A stretch of 64,000 nucleotides of DNA from Lanius collurio. Taxonomy: Eukaryota > Chordata > Aves > Passeriformes > Laniidae. A program made the translations under genes and the position numbers. The notes beneath the pieces were generated by a model. It was not told where the DNA came from, searched no databases, and saw only the letters and a list, made by a program, of their open reading frames with translations. Within the stretch, counting starts at the first letter, position 1; each line of letters starts with the position of its first letter. The stretch covers positions 9,960,310 to 10,024,309 of the forward strand of contig JACBWW010000015.1 of the NCBI GenBank assembly GCA_020086605.1, read 5' to 3'. Positions 35,007 through 48,958 of the stretch are shown here, piece by piece.

Positions 35007-38000
35007 AAAAAACATTTTTTTTTTCTTGTCTAACAAGCTTTGTTCTGTTGTATCTCAATCTTTTTTGTGTATTATTTCAAAAGCCAATTTCATGATATTA
35101 AATCTATTTATGGACACATCAGTCTGATGCTTAGCTGCTTACTGAGGTTAAGCCTCAATATGTGGAAATTCGATTTATTGGTACTGTAAGGTTTGTTTTA
35201 CCCTGATAAGGGAAACTTTTGCTACATCTGCAGTGTCAGTAGGGCAGGCTTCCTTTATCATCCCAGCAGCAGTCTTCGTCCTGGAGAGAGGTGTTGGCTT
35301 TTCTTGTAGATTGGCAGCTCTGTGTTTTGACCCAGGTTATTTTTATCCTAAGTTCACTATACAGAAAAAAGCGTGGTTGTATAAAAGATTTAAGCAGGAG
35401 TCAATAGTGGTTGTTTGACACTTGTTGTCTTTAAATGATTTTCTTTAAAGCTGTTAACCAAGAACTTTTCATATTTAGGGTCTGGTTTGATGTTGGTAAT
35501 AGTGGCCACAGAATCCACTGACCTAACTTGATTTTATGTCCCCTACTAACACGCTTCAAAAACCTTTGTAGAACTTCTGTGGGTTTTTTTTTATTTTTTC
35601 AGGGGTTGCAATCTGTGCTCTCAAAGCTAATAAAAATGAAATAGCTGGTACAGGGACTTTATCCAAGTCATGACAGCAGAAAACTGATGAGGGCCATCTG
35701 ATTACGTGTGTACCAAATCATACCACCTAAATGCAGGAGGATCCAAAGGATCCTGAGCCCACTGTGGCTTTTATGTAGCTGAAAGCCTAATTCAGAACTC
35801 ATTAAATCAAGTGAATTATCTACTGATTTTGGTAACTTGCAGTAAACTTCATTAGCAAAATACCTGCTCTGCAGCATTTAAGAGAATTAGAGTTAAAACT
35901 TTAAATTGTGTAGAATGCAACTCAAAGAGAGTGCAAGACAATTTAAAAAGTGTTCCAAAGAGAGAAGGATGAAGTTGTGTTAATACATGTCTTGGATGAG
36001 AGACAGAAGTGCAGTTTTGTGTGCCAGAAGCTGCAGAGGAAAAGGTGTTTGCACCAAGAGGGAGCAGACTATGTGCACATATTGCTTTAGAAAAGCAGTA
36101 ACCCCTCAAAGACCATTCTTTACAGGAACAAGCCTTCATTTGCAGCACAGTGGCTCTTGAGCTATCAGACTTTTAATTTAAGACACGGTTATTAGGAGCA
36201 GTGTTAATTTTACATAATCTTGTCAGGTTTTAAACTGTGTTGTTATTTTAGAATCAATGCCTGAAGGGTGCATTGTTTCTTAAATAGAAAAACAAAACAA
36301 CAACCCATCTGCTCACCTAGGTAAGATGAATCAACAATTAGTGTTTTTATTTGCTGAGATAATTTGTAAACATGGTCCCTGTTTATTTTCCAAGCCATGG
36401 GATCACATTTTCTCCTATTTGCAATTTTTTTTTTTTATTATTCACAGTTCTTCCACCAACTCCATTTATGTACTACTGAGTAATCCACACCCATTTTGAG
36501 GGAACTGCCTCACACCAAGATGAAGGGCTGTGAGCAGAGGTGCAAAACTTGAAGCTAAGTGCGGGAATAATTCAGGCAATAGCAGCTGCATGCAGATGAG
36601 CAGGCACAGCCTTTGAAAATATAAGAAAAAAAGAGGTTGTGCGGAGAGAAGTAAGTCATCAAAAGCCTGCTATGTTCATTCTGATATGACAAGTACTAAA
36701 AGTTCATCACTGGTGCAGTGCTGATTTTTGTGTTGCTTCGAGGCACCACAAAGTTTCACAATCAGGACAACTTGACTTTGTGCCTTGTTATTTTAGATGT
36801 CAGCAGGTTTAGTTATTTCCCTATTCATTATGAAAATGTAAAGAGAAGAGTTCATACTTTGCTGTAGTCTCTAGTCATACTTGAAGTGATAGTTTCTACT
36901 AACAGCAGAAGTTTGTTCTTTTGTCAGCAGTTTTAAGTCCTGGAGAAATCTGGGCTGTGGCACTGAAACAAAAAAAAAAACAAACCAAACTTATTTTTAT
37001 CTTTTAAAAAAGTAAGTATTAAACAGAAAGGGTCACAGGTTTTGGGTATTTTATTTTATTTTTTATTTTGCCTTTACATATTGAAATGTGCAAAGAATAG
37101 GACAACTGATCATTTTTCAAAGGGAAATGACCCAGTAATTAAAATCAGACACTGGGTTGTAAAGCATGTGTAGACAATAATACAGGCTTTTTTAAATAAT
37201 GAAAAATACTTGTTCCTCATCTTGATAAGGAGGTTACAAAGAATGAGAAATATTTCAAAATGATGCTTTAGTATTGGCCCAGACTATATTAAAAGGGTCG
37301 AGAAAGATGATAAAGTATATTGGTTCTGAACAAACACTCCTCTGAAGTAGTACAGAAGGAAAATCCAGCTAATTTTGAGTAAAAAAGTCTAAAGGAAATT
37401 AAGCTTCAGGACAACTTGAGGAAAAAAAATATTACGGGTCATTAACAATAATAACTGTTAGGAACAGAAGCCTTCAGAACAACTGAATTTGGTTGTATTT
37501 AAAAGTTTTAAGACTGTTGTAAATACCTGTTTGCTCATTATCAGATTCTGCTAAACTGCATCCCACTGAGGGACCACTAACTGGAAAAGGAAAAGCTCTG
37601 TCTCTAAGTGCTGCAATTGTACATCCATCTCATGATTTACCATCAAAGGCTGAGAATGAGCAAAAACATTTCTAGAGTTGTTCTAGAGGTGACCAAGCCA
37701 CTTGTTGTAGTCCTGTTTTAAAACTTTGTGCTACGCTGGCCCTGTGTGTAAGCAGCTTCTTCTGTGTGGAAAAAAAAATATGATCTAGAGAGCAGCAGAT
37801 TAAAAACTGATCACAAAAATAATTAAGACTACTAGGTGCATGTTAAATACTAATTGGAATTAAATTTAGATGATGCATGCCAGCAATTAAAATTTTTCTA
37901 GTTTTGATTAAAAATAAGGTGTCTAGAAGCTAATGATAGAGAAGTGAACAAAAAAAAAAAGTCTTAGAAATAATGTTCTTTGCTTATTTATCACCATGCT

Positions 38001-40238
38001 CTAACATAAACTATTAGATTAATTCAGAGGAACTTAGAATGCATGCTCAACAGAAAAAAAATGACAGATTTCTTGAGATTTCTTTCAAAGTACTGACTCC
38101 TGGGGAAACATATTTACAGATTTTAATGAAGTATAGCTACATTTTCCAGAAGTTTTTTTGAAATACATTTGGATGTAAAATAAATCAGTAGGCTGTGTAA
38201 TGAAATCAAGGTCTATAAAGCAAAAAAGAGAAAACCTGTCTCTCCAAGAGCACAGTTTCTAACAGTCTATTCTTTTTAAATTATAAATACACCAAATTTC
38301 AATATTTATGACCTTCATGTCTAAAAATAATTTCCTAGCCTTGCCTGTCATCCTGCTGAGCTTTTTAATAAAGACAGATACTCTTTGGCTTTATGACCCT
38401 CTTGATTATTTGTCCTGGGAAGATGACAAATGAACAAGTTACAACATGGATGAAAGCCAGTTGTAGTTACAGTAGGAATATGAGGGTCCAAAGTTTGATG
38501 GCTGCAGTTTGCAATGGTTTAAAATAGAATAGTTAAACTTCAGAAGCCTCCTTTTAGGTAGGCAAAAAATCCAACCACCCTGCTCTGCTTTTCTTAGTTA
38601 TAGGTATCACAATTTATTAGTGTCATAAAAAGTAGATCATATTATGCTTACCTATTATTGCTGTCTCTGAGGCCATCCACAAATTGGTCCAGAGATCTGA
38701 ATTATGTAATTTCCCTATGTTTATTTTATAACTAAAATTTCTACTTCACTCTGCAATTTGACTTCTACTTTGCAGCTCTTTCCATCTTTATTTTCTAAGC
38801 ATAGAACATGTTACCTTGTTAGAAAGGGCCAAACACTGAGTAGCTGTGGTCATTCCCAGTACATCCAGGTCAACTTGAAAAATAGATTGGGCATACAGTA
38901 AGATGGGGTAGGACTCAAGATTTGTTTTTCTGCCAACTCAAGTTTGCAAAATTTTTAGTGTTATTTGAAGTTGTGCTTTAATGCATGGTCCACTCCCTTC
39001 TTGACTGAAAATGTTGGATTCAATCCTAACCACTGTTCTTTCTACTCTGAACTGTTCAAAGGGGAAAATGTTAGAAATAAGGACCCAGCTGGGTCCCTTC
39101 TCTCATTCATGCCAGTAATGTTGGCCAAGCTCTAGGCTGAATAGGTTGTATTATTTCAAAACATGCTGTCCATTTATAACCAGATAAACTGCTTTCCTGT
39201 AATATTTTAGCATCTTTGGAAATGTAATGATTGCAGACATAGATTAAGAAGAAAAGATTTTTAGACATGGTGTTGGAAGAAATGTGAACAACCACTCATT
39301 CTGGGGATAGAGCAGCAGAATGCACTAAATACGACATGTCAGGCTCAAGGATGTGGAGCTGTGCAATAGCAGCAGCCTGGCATTTCTTCTTTTTAGTTCT
39401 TACTACAACTGCACTGGTTACTTTTGCCTCTGTTTAATCCCATTTTTAGAGCAGATCCTGTTGGTAAGCCTCAAGTTTTTTGGGTTTGGTTTCTCATTTT
39501 TACTTCATTGATGTCTGTCTTCAACATATGCTAGCACACTTAAAATAAATATCTTTGACTTTAAAAAGACAAAATACAATGACTTACCCATTGCAGAGAA
39601 TTCTATGCCTTCCAAGTGTATTCCTAATGTATTCTAAGTATGCCATAGAAAACTCTTGTCATATTTGACTTTTTCTTAGTATTTGAATTCAGAAATCATG
39701 TACAAAACTAATGTTTGTAGAGATTAAATACCTCAAAAGAATGTTGTTTATTCTGTTCATTACTTATTACTTCAGGAATTTTTCCCTAGTTCTCCCTCAA
39801 ACTTGAAATACTCAGAGAATAATAAATTTTACTCAAAGGAATTAGAAGTGTGTTGGCATAACTTCAGTAGCATCCCACTTAAAATACAGGAACAGTGGTA
39901 GTTAGATGAGATCTCTGCATTTCTTCATCACACTTTTCCTTAAACCACTCAATGAAAATTTAAATACTCTACTGCAATAACCATTTACAGCCATTGTAGC
40001 AGTGTAGTCTGCAAAAGAGATCACTGCTTTATAATCCCGTGCTGTATAGTAACTATAAGTTTTGGTAGTCAGAAATGGCAATACTTTATCTTTTTTGGTC
40101 AAAACTATTGTTTCTTTCTTCAGAATTCATGGCAGCTTCAGGACAAGATTAAAAGCCCTGTTAGGTAAGATTCTCTCCCCTCTCCTTTTCCTTTTTTCTG
40201 TTACTACTGATATCAAATTAACATTATTGGGTGGTAGG

Positions 40239-40248
40239 CCATATTAGG
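40239..40248. promoter_or_regulatory. CArG-box decamer CCATATTAGG
   Basis: This is a perfect CC(A/T)6GG sequence, identical to the well-known serum response element core. Several such decamers are expected by chance in 64 kb of AT-rich DNA, and no promoter is seen beside it. Confidence 0.2.
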
Positions 40249-40960
40249 AATATAAGAGTCAAGAAAACAAACCATAACATTGAGCTGGATATTCCATATA
40301 ATTACTGGTCTGAAGATGTCTGACACATGAATATCTGGGACCAAATTTTAAAATTTCTGTAGCAGTGAGATACTTTAATACCACATGTGCTGTAAAACTG
40401 CTCCCTGCTGTGTGCAGTGAACAAAGGCAATGGCTTGAATTAAGTGATTATCCATCCCACACATCCAGGCACCTGAGAACATGGCTCTTGGGATTCCTCA
40501 GCTCTGCATTACAAGGGTCATAAGAATACTGCTAGATTACCTTTACAGTTTGCTTTTGTGTTCAAAATAATTTTTATTTTTAGGTAATAAATGAATTTCT
40601 CATTTTTATATTTCAAAATGAATTTACTAGTAGACTATTTGTTCAATGTATTCTTGGGGAGAAGGCAATGAAAAGCTGTTATATTTTCTTATTGGAAAAG
40701 TTTTTAACCTTGTTAAAAGAGTGCAACTCTATTTCCAATCTTAATTCCAGTTTAAATAAGAATAGTTCTCTTTGTTGCTTTTTTTTCCTCCTGTCACAAA
40801 ATATTCTAAAGAACTCAATAGGTACATGTTGAAATTCCAGATCTGAAACTTTGTATGGTTATTTTTAAGAGAAACTTCTATTTATTTTCTTTAAATTTTA
40901 TTGGTAAAAGCTCAGATTTTGGCTTATGAAAACTCAGAGATTTATGTAACAGCATTAAAA

Positions 40961-40992
40961 AGGCATTCAGCATTAAAATGCAAATGCTGATT
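40961..40992. promoter_or_regulatory. Octamer ATGCAAAT within a short inverted repeat
   Basis: cagcatt (40968-40974) and aatgctg (40983-40989) are reverse complements. The POU-factor octamer ATGCAAAT lies at 40978-40985, across the loop and second arm. This is a motif observation only. Confidence 0.25.
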
Positions 40993-42170
40993 CCCTTGAA
41001 ACATAAAACAATTTCTTTTTAATTTTGTTTTAAAATCTTGTCATTCTAGACATAAAATAATAAATGGAAAATTACTTTCCTCCTTCACTTATGAAGTTAT
41101 GTGCTTCATAATCACAGAAATTTTATTGTGGAGTTGAAAATCAGAAGGGACAAACATTTGACAATAATCAATTATGTCTTCATCTTGGCATTAGATTATT
41201 TTGTTGGTTTCAAATTTTCTCATGCATGGAAAAATAAATATGAACATCCTGGGATCAAATACACAGCATGATTTTTATCAATTCATAAGAAATGGGGAAA
41301 GACAGTAATCCTAGAAAAAGATACTTTGATCACAGCAAGTAGTGTAAAGTACACTTATCTGAAATGAATTTAAATGTCTTGTGGATGTAATCAGTTATTT
41401 TCCAGTATAGATCTTTTCAGAAGAGTATGGATGGGTCTAATACATTGTTTTTCTAGTCTTTCCAGGGTTTATAGAACAGGTAAGTATTCTTCTAGCATGT
41501 TATACTAACTTATTTAATCCGGCATCCACATTGTCGCATTAGGAAAAGCTTATTTTATTCAGATGGTGCCTTGTATTTTGCAATGACTGGTTCTTTCCCA
41601 GGTGAATGTGCTGCATGCAAAAACAAGCATTCACATCTGTGATTGTTTATCAATGTTGAACAGAAGATTTTTATTGCTTAAGGACTCATAATTTTCTCTT
41701 TAAATTGACAGGGAGGACAAATTTGATTAAAGTGACCATCTGTGATTTACTGTGCTTCTATCAGCCCAGAAGATCTCCTGAAAATCGAGTGTGCCTCTTT
41801 TTTTGTGTTTGTGTTTTCTTCAACCATAATTTATTGTCCATGTCAGAGTATGGTGCAAAACCGATAAATGTGCAGAAAGCAGCACCACAACAGTGGCCCT
41901 GTACACTCCTTATATTCAGTGAATAAGAATGAGCTTTGAGGCTAAACCACATGCAATATATACACAGGATCTACTACAGCCAAAGCTGTATCTACTCTGA
42001 ATTTGTACATGGTCTAAATTAAGGAAAAACAGTGGCAGCTTTTATCTTAAAGCTGTGCCATGATGAAAGCTTATCTCTTGCATTGACAGCAGAAAGGTTT
42101 TATTTGGTTCAAACAGTGGATTCAGAGCTACACTATAGTTTTCTGATTGCAAAATAGTTTTATTTTTAAG
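40993..42170. other. Unique AT-rich non-coding DNA
   Basis: I see nothing identifiable here beyond short opposing chance frames at 41705-41952. Confidence 0.5.
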
Positions 42171-42258
42171 CTGAAATCTAAGGAACAGCTTCTTGTTTGA
42201 TTTATACAATAGTTGAACTTTAAGGAATATCTTCTTGTTTGACTTGTGCAATGGTTGA
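42171..42258. repeat. Diverged tandem duplication, about 42-bp unit
   Basis: A unit containing ctaaggaacagcttcttgtt and ending acaatagttga (to about 42216) is followed directly by a copy containing taaggaatatcttcttgttt and ending gcaatggttga (to about 42258). Identity is near 80 percent by eye. On the minus strand the duplication is in register, giving YKSNKKLFLRFQL after HKSNKKIFLKVQL inside a short open frame. I consider that frame incidental. Confidence 0.75.
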
Positions 42259-45166
42259 GACTGGACTCAGATTTCTAAAAACAAAATATTTGAATACTAA
42301 TGTGAAATTATTCTTAGTTAAAATATCCAGTGCTTACAAATTCATTTTAAATTTCTTGATGTAGAAACCCTTCATCTATTTCTAATACCAAATATACTAA
42401 AATTTCATAACCCAACAGCACATTCATTGAATCAAAAATTCATAATATTTTAACATGAAAGACTTTGGACTAAAATCAAAGAATATTTGTCACTTCGAAG
42501 ACTTCATGTCAACTTATGAACAGGTAATTTAAATTTACATAAATATAAATTATGTATGTGCTTAAATACATATTTATATTAAGAGGAATAACTTATGTTC
42601 TGCCAGTGATAAGAAATAGATTCTATAATAGCTTACTTACCTGTGGCTCTTTGAGTAAATACATCAACATTTCAAATTACTTATAAAACAAGAAATCTCA
42701 ATCTCAAATACATTCTAGGACACACATTCTTATATAGGTCTCCAAAAAACATTTAGATTTTCTGAGTCAATTAATAAGACAATATTGTGACAAGAAAGCA
42801 TTTTTGAGTTGATGTGTGTGGGAGAGCTGATTCCAGCCTCTGGTGCTAAAACTACGCTGCTGTGAGTTAGCAGTGACCTTATTGTGGGGAGCTGGTAAAT
42901 GCATCTGCTGTCCGTGCACTCAGCATTCCCTCTCGAGCTCTGAAACACCATGGAGCTTTTGCCCATAGTCAGGATGCTGACACAGTGCCAGGGGAAACTT
43001 TAGTACAGGAGTAAGAAAACTTGTGCTGGACCTGTGTCAGGGCAGGTGGTAGTTATTTGCAGATTTCCATGAGTCTTTGTGCTGTCGGGTTCAGCATGTG
43101 GTTATGCAGACCTCTTTCTCTAGTAGAGTTTTCTTGGCATAATCATTTGGCTCACAAACTGGAACCCTGGAACTAGCTAGGGAGTGCAGATAGAGAGCTA
43201 GAGAGCTGCTTGGGGCATCCCTGAGAGGCTCAGGAACTGCACTGGGAGGGCTGGTGGCACTGCTACTCTTGAGAAGGACTTGGTCTCATTTTCTGTGCAG
43301 CACAAATGACCAGAGAATGTTTTATTGCAAAACTTGCCTGCGTTAAAAGTCTGCCTAACTGAAAATCTTTCCCACCAACATTTCTTCCTTATGTTTGCTT
43401 GCTTACACTGGCCAGAGAGAACCCTCTGAAGGCTCATAACACTACACTTATCAGCTTGACATGGGGCTGATGCTGCAGGCACTCTTCCTAAGGAGGAAGT
43501 CAGCTGCAAAATTATACCCTCTGTTGCAAAGCAACACTTCAGTCAGAGCCATTCTTCTAAATGAAAAGAAAGTTTCTACTTTTGAGCCACACAGGTAAAT
43601 AACTGACTATAGAAATAAAATATCATGATTCAAAGGCTGCTAGTGCTTCCCAAGTTGTTCCAATACTACTTGTCAAGTTTAAAAGCAAAAAGAACTCAGT
43701 AAGATAAGTAGTGGCTAATGGAAATGAAGCGTTGAAGAATCTTATATTTCAATTTGTACCAATGTTTTAAGTGATTTTAGAGACCACTTTTACAGTTACA
43801 AACTTATGAGTAAATCCTATAGAAAACCAATTCATGGTGCTTAAACCAGAGTAGTTTCTTTGAATCCAACTCATAGGGTCAGGATATCATGTGAGATAAT
43901 AATGCAGGTTATACCGTGCATGAATGACAGGAAAAAACTCCATGGATTCTTGCCTTATATGTCCAACATTATAGGTGTTTGCTTTATAGTTTTAGCTTTC
44001 CCATCCTTATTTCTGATCTTCTACTTTATTTGTTTCTTCATTTTTAAAGTCCTATGGTGTCTGTTGCTTTAGATGTTAAATTATTCAAATAATAAGAGGC
44101 TATAGTACAAAATTCATACCCTAATTTTCTCAGGGAAACTGAAATTGCCTGTGAAATTGAGGTCACAATTTTTGTAGGAAAGTTTTTTTCATCTGATACA
44201 CATTCATACATATGCATATGCATGTATGTGTAAACTGTTCACATTATTTTTGTCTGCATAATCCCATCCCATACAATCAAATTTATTTTCCGGATATTAA
44301 TACAAATTGTGTAACAACTTCATTCTCATTACAAAATGCAATTCTGCAGCATGAGCAGTATCCAAATGGTGGTTTGATTCATATTCTCATTACTTAACCT
44401 CTTAGATAGAAGAGCATAAAACTCCCAAAAGCTAAAATGATTTTTTTAACTTGCAGCTAAATGGCCACTGGAATGCCTTTTTTTTTTTTTTTTTTTTCTC
44501 CTATTGAAAATGTAAGAAAATCTTAGCTCATTGTGTAACTGAAGGTCACTGTGACTGATGGCTGCAAGCTATTGTGCTATACATTGCTACCATGAAAAAA
44601 CAAGTACCAAATTTATGTTTGGACTTTTTAAGGTGCATTTGTATTAATAGGAACTTTATACTCAAGCTGAAAGTAGAGCAAAGAGCAAAGAATAGTGAGA
44701 TAAGCATGTGTTGTGGAGGCAGGGTTCCTGCTTTTTAATAAGCACTTTCTAAAATAATTCCTTGAGCTGTTTATGAAGCTGAATACCCAATTCATGTGGC
44801 AGGGAGCAGCAGGCATAGACTGCTTTGCAAGGGGGGACAAGCTGGGAGTGGAATGTGACAGTAAGACAGGTTGTTTTGCTTGAAATCTATCTGTTTTTAA
44901 TAGTTCTTCAGAGTAGTATTGAATAAGAGTGACCTAACTGCAAGGGAGTGTGAAGATTGCATGAGAGATATGCATATAAAGTATTTTCTTGTCCAGTATT
45001 GTTTTCAGTTTTAGCCTTTTGCTTTTCATGGTGGCAATTCATGCTTTTAACACAAACAAGTTCCAGCAAGGCTTGTCACTGCAGAAATCACACACACCTG
45101 AAATTAGATGGTATTTCTGTTTGGGCATGTAATTTTTTACTTGAAAGGACACCCCATCAACCATAA
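42259..45166. other. Non-coding DNA with a GC-richer patch
   Basis: About 42790-43520 is GC-richer than average and contains a 103-codon minus-strand frame (43198-43509) without a recognisable domain. I cannot assign it to a repeat. A T20 run at 44478-44497 and a near-palindrome around 44205-44228 (catacat...atgtatg) are also present. Confidence 0.45.
44478..44497. repeat. Poly(T) run, 20 bases
   Basis: A pure T20 tract with no recognisable retroposon attached on either side. Confidence 0.95.
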
Positions 45167-45266
45167 ATCATAGAATGGTTTGGGTTGAAAGGGATCTTAA
45201 AGATCATCTAGTTTTAATAACCCTGTCTATGGCAGGGACACCTTCCACTAGACCAGGTTGCGCAGA
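45167..45266 (-). mobile_element. CR1 LINE, 100-bp 3' end
   Basis: atcatagaatggtttgggtt is followed by aagggatcttaaagatcatc, tatggcagggacaccttcca and ctagaccaggttgcgcaga. This is a short, quite well-preserved reverse-complemented CR1 3' end, heavily 5'-truncated. Confidence 0.93.
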
Positions 45267-47021
45267 AGTTACTTACGTGACCTGCTTGAAGTGTTTTGTT
45301 TCTTTGTGTGTGGGTTTTTTTCGTTTACTTTAATATATATTTTACTAGCATTTGGGAGAACTAGAGAACTTCATTGTAACCTAAAAGATCCTGCTTATTA
45401 TCCATTATTTTATTGGTGTCGTATATTACTGCAATTTTAATCACATTTGCTTGAAGGAATAAGGCTATTCTAATGTTATCCTGTATTTCAGTGTGTCAAA
45501 ATGTGCTTGATGGACAAATTTTGGTGGTTGAGAACATTCTTTAAGTAGCTATATATGCAAATGAAGTAATTAGTATGAGATTAAATATTCATATACCTTT
45601 TTGGTATAGCTCCAGTGGACTAAAGGAAGATGAGATGACTAAATATCCCATCGTTAAAATGAAACTGCTCCCTTTCAAAGCTTATTTATTTTTTTAGAAT
45701 CACATTTTTCCCCCAAGGTTTTATTGTGTGGTTTATTTGGCTTTTCTTAATGATGGCTGGCATTTTCCCTTCTCTTGTCCACTCCTCCTCCCCCTTGCTT
45801 GTCCTTCCCAGCCCTCACCTTGGGAGAGTGAGAAACTGGGTATGCAACCACTTCTGTTTACCAAACCAGGTAATTTTTAGCTGACATTTTTTGACATTTT
45901 TAATAAGATATTGTGGACATTATTTTCATGTGATATTTCTGATATTTATTTGTGTTAATTTGTGCTTGATTAAAATATTTTACTAATTTTGAATGAAAAT
46001 TAGTTTATAGACAACCAAGAGGCAGTGTCCTCAAGGCGGACATATGCCAATTGCAAATTGGAGCAGAGTGAACATTTAGGAAAAGCTCTGAAAAACCTTT
46101 GCTTTTGTATCTGGAATATTCCTAGAGATTGTGTTAGAAATTGCCTTCTATCTATCAGCCTACTCTGTATACATCACATATTGGTGTGTCTGCTTCTAAA
46201 AAGTGACCTCTAGTAGTTATAGAAGCTTGTTATGGTGTTGTTTGTCAGCAACCTTAAGGCCCTCCAGAGTTAGTCATGAAGTGTTTGCCCTGATAAATCT
46301 ATTCTTTCAAATTACAGAAAACCAAAATAATAACAAAAACACCAAACCTCCCCCCCACAAAAAAGCAGACCCGTGCCCAAGCAGTAAAAATAGTGTTCCT
46401 TTTGAAACCCTTTAACATAATAGATCATATATATACCACTTAACTTTCAAAAGGAGTGTCAGAGGAATGCTTCCTAAGAGAAATGCCTGAAGGAAAAGCC
46501 TTTTTGTTTCAAACTAGAAAATAGTACTTACAAAATGCAGTGGATCTGTCTATTCCCTAGTCAATAGCTGCCAGAAGAACCACATACCCTGTAAGTAATT
46601 CAGGTTCAAGAATTCTCTCCAGGTAAGCATAACAAATTCACCTGTAAATCTGGATTTCCCAGTGAGTATTTTCTCTTAGAGGTAATATGGTTCCCATATG
46701 GGATCTCAGCTTTAGCATTCCACTAGGGTGCAATATTTTCACAAGTATTATACTGATGTAATATGAAAACAAGTTAGAGTGCTGCACATTAAATTCATAA
46801 TTTTTCTACTACAGCACCAGAATGTTTTTAGAGACCAGACTGCTAAAGTAACCATCCTAGGAATACCACAAGGGAGATTTCACAAATTAACTATTTTTTG
46901 CCTCCTGGTAATATTCTTATGGTGTGTAAAGTTTAAAGTTTCTTTAGGTGCCTTCTTATTTTTCCCTTTCTTCCTTTTAATTTTTTTTTAAATTTCTTTT
47001 TTCCCCAATCATGCTACAGAG
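45267..47021. other. Unique AT-rich non-coding DNA
   Basis: No gene or repeat family is recognised. A T-rich low-complexity stretch covers about 46950-47005. Confidence 0.55.
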
Positions 47022-47490
47022 TGTAGAATGTTGTAGACTCAGAATAGTTTGAGTTGGAAGGGCCTTTAAAAGTTACCAAGTCCAAACTCCCTGCCAGTGA
47101 GCAGGGATGTCATCAGCTATTTCAGATTGCTCAGAGCCCCATTAAACTATGAACATTCCCAGGGATGGGGCATCCACCACCACCCTGGACAACCTGTGGT
47201 AGTGTTTCATTGCTGTTATTGTAAAAAACATCTTCCTTATAGCTGATCAACTCTATCCCCTTTATTTTAAAACCTTTACTCCTTGTTCTGTCGCAACAGG
47301 CCCTGGTGAATGTTGTTTCCATCTTTCTTTTACACCACCCTGAGGTACTGTAAGGCTGCCCTGAGACTTCTTTTCCCCAGGCTGTACAACGGAAGTTCTC
47401 TCAGACCAGCTTCCCAGGAGAGGCGGTCCAGCCTTCTGAGCATCTTCCTCTGGACATGCTCCAACAGGTCTGTCTCTGTTCTCCACATTC
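47022..47490 (-). mobile_element. CR1 LINE, about 470-bp 3' region
   Basis: The order fits a reverse-complemented CR1 3' region: agaatagtttgagttggaag, a tgctcagagccccattaaac block, gggatggggcatccaccacc, a ggacaacctgtggtagtgtt block, an aaaacatcttccttatagct block, ccttgttctgtcgcaacagg, a tgaggtactgtaaggctgcc block, a tctcagaccagcttcccagg block and cttcctctggacatgctcca. Both open frames within it are chance frames in the repeat. Confidence 0.9.
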
Positions 47491-48958
47491 CTACCGATTC
47501 CTTGACTACTATATAAGAAAGCTTAGTTTATGGAACAACATTAACTCTATTGACTGACCTAATAGGTTATTTCTGAGTAGTCAAAGGATCTTTTATTACC
47601 ATCCTTTGTTAACAAACAGTAGCAGGAAGTCTAGTTTGAAATATTTTTTTTCTGAAAGCAAAGAAGCAGAAGAAACAATGAGTTTTGAAGTTCTGCCTGA
47701 GTTATTACCAAGTGTGAACACCTTGATCTCAGATCAGAATACATTTCTACTTTAAAATACAGCATTTAACTACTGTAATATTTACATTATCTTATTAAAC
47801 TCCTAGGATAAGACTTTGTGGCAGTGGTACTAATCAAAAAGATAGGGACTAAACTCAAGCTCTGAATCTTGTTTGCATTGCAAATAGATAGTTTTCACCC
47901 ACCTTGGTTTTGGGATATTCCTGCTATCTTTCTCCAGCATGAACTCCTCCTGATAAGACTCTAACAGGTTTTTGTTTCTGCCTCCTACAATCCCTTCCTG
48001 CTCCCCTCTATTCAGATTTTGTTATCTGAAAACTTCTTTACACAATTATGTCAAATCCCTGTCTATGAAGCTCATAAATACTGGCACTTTCTTGTCATAG
48101 AAAGACCACTCAGCTAACTTGGAGACTCAAATACATACACACCAACAAGCATCTCTTAGGTATTCTTTAGTGTATTTTTTATTAATGAAAAAATTTTAAA
48201 GGGTAGTAAGCATTTTAGTATAGGGGACTAATATTTAGTTTTCTCAATTCAGAAAAAACATTTTTTTAAAGCATCTTTCAAAAAAATGAAAGAGTGTTAC
48301 AGTTATATAAAGCTTATCAAGTCATGAGATTCCAAAGGAACCTTAACCTGAAACCAGAAGTATATTAAAAGAGATTTACTTTTGGAGTGCAGTGCCCTCT
48401 GCCAGCAGAAACTACAGCAAAGAAGTTGAACACATTTATAACCTACCAGGAAATGAAGACTATCCATCCAGCTAGAGCTGCAAAGCAAGGCAGGTACACA
48501 AATAGATTTTCATTGAGGCCACTGGGCACAGTAACTCTAAGGTTTTGAAAGAGTAATGACCAGTGATAAAGCAAATTACATTTTGTGGCCCAAATAATTG
48601 TGCTCAAATATAATTTTAATTAAAGTTTAGATTTCAATTTAGTGTTTCCTTGGAGATGTTGTCATATATAAGGTCAAAACACTTTACTCTGTAGAAAATA
48701 ATTTGTCTCATTTCTTCAATAGGATGTAAACATTTTGCCAATTTTATGTTTCTGGAAAGGATGAAAAGACAGTAATTAAAGAGAAAAAGAAGCTCTTGAT
48801 TGCCTCTCAAAGCACTAAGAGGAGAAAATGACTCTTGTAAGCATTTAAAGGCTAACTGTTTATGTATAAAAGGACCATTAATTTTTAATTAGGTTTTTTT
48901 GGGATTAAATAAAGGGTTTTTTAATCAAATATTAGAAATTAATTGTGTAGGGTGATGT
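47491..48958. other. Unique AT-rich non-coding DNA
   Basis: No gene or repeat family is recognised in this interval. Confidence 0.55.

Larger units (their letters stand above)
32454..40960. other. Unique AT-rich non-coding DNA
   Basis: This is the longest plain stretch of the window. No CR1, LTR or gene is recognised. It holds short A/T homopolymers, a 10-bp-arm hairpin at 34981-35006 and a CArG decamer at 40239-40248, both listed separately. All open frames are under about 100 codons without domains. Confidence 0.5.

Noticed and set aside
44205..44228. Near-palindrome of catacat / atgtatg around gcatatgc
   Set aside because: It is imperfect and made of simple alternating words common in AT-rich DNA.
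47262..47516. Overlapping frames on both strands
   Set aside because: They lie in the CR1 fragment at 47022-47490.
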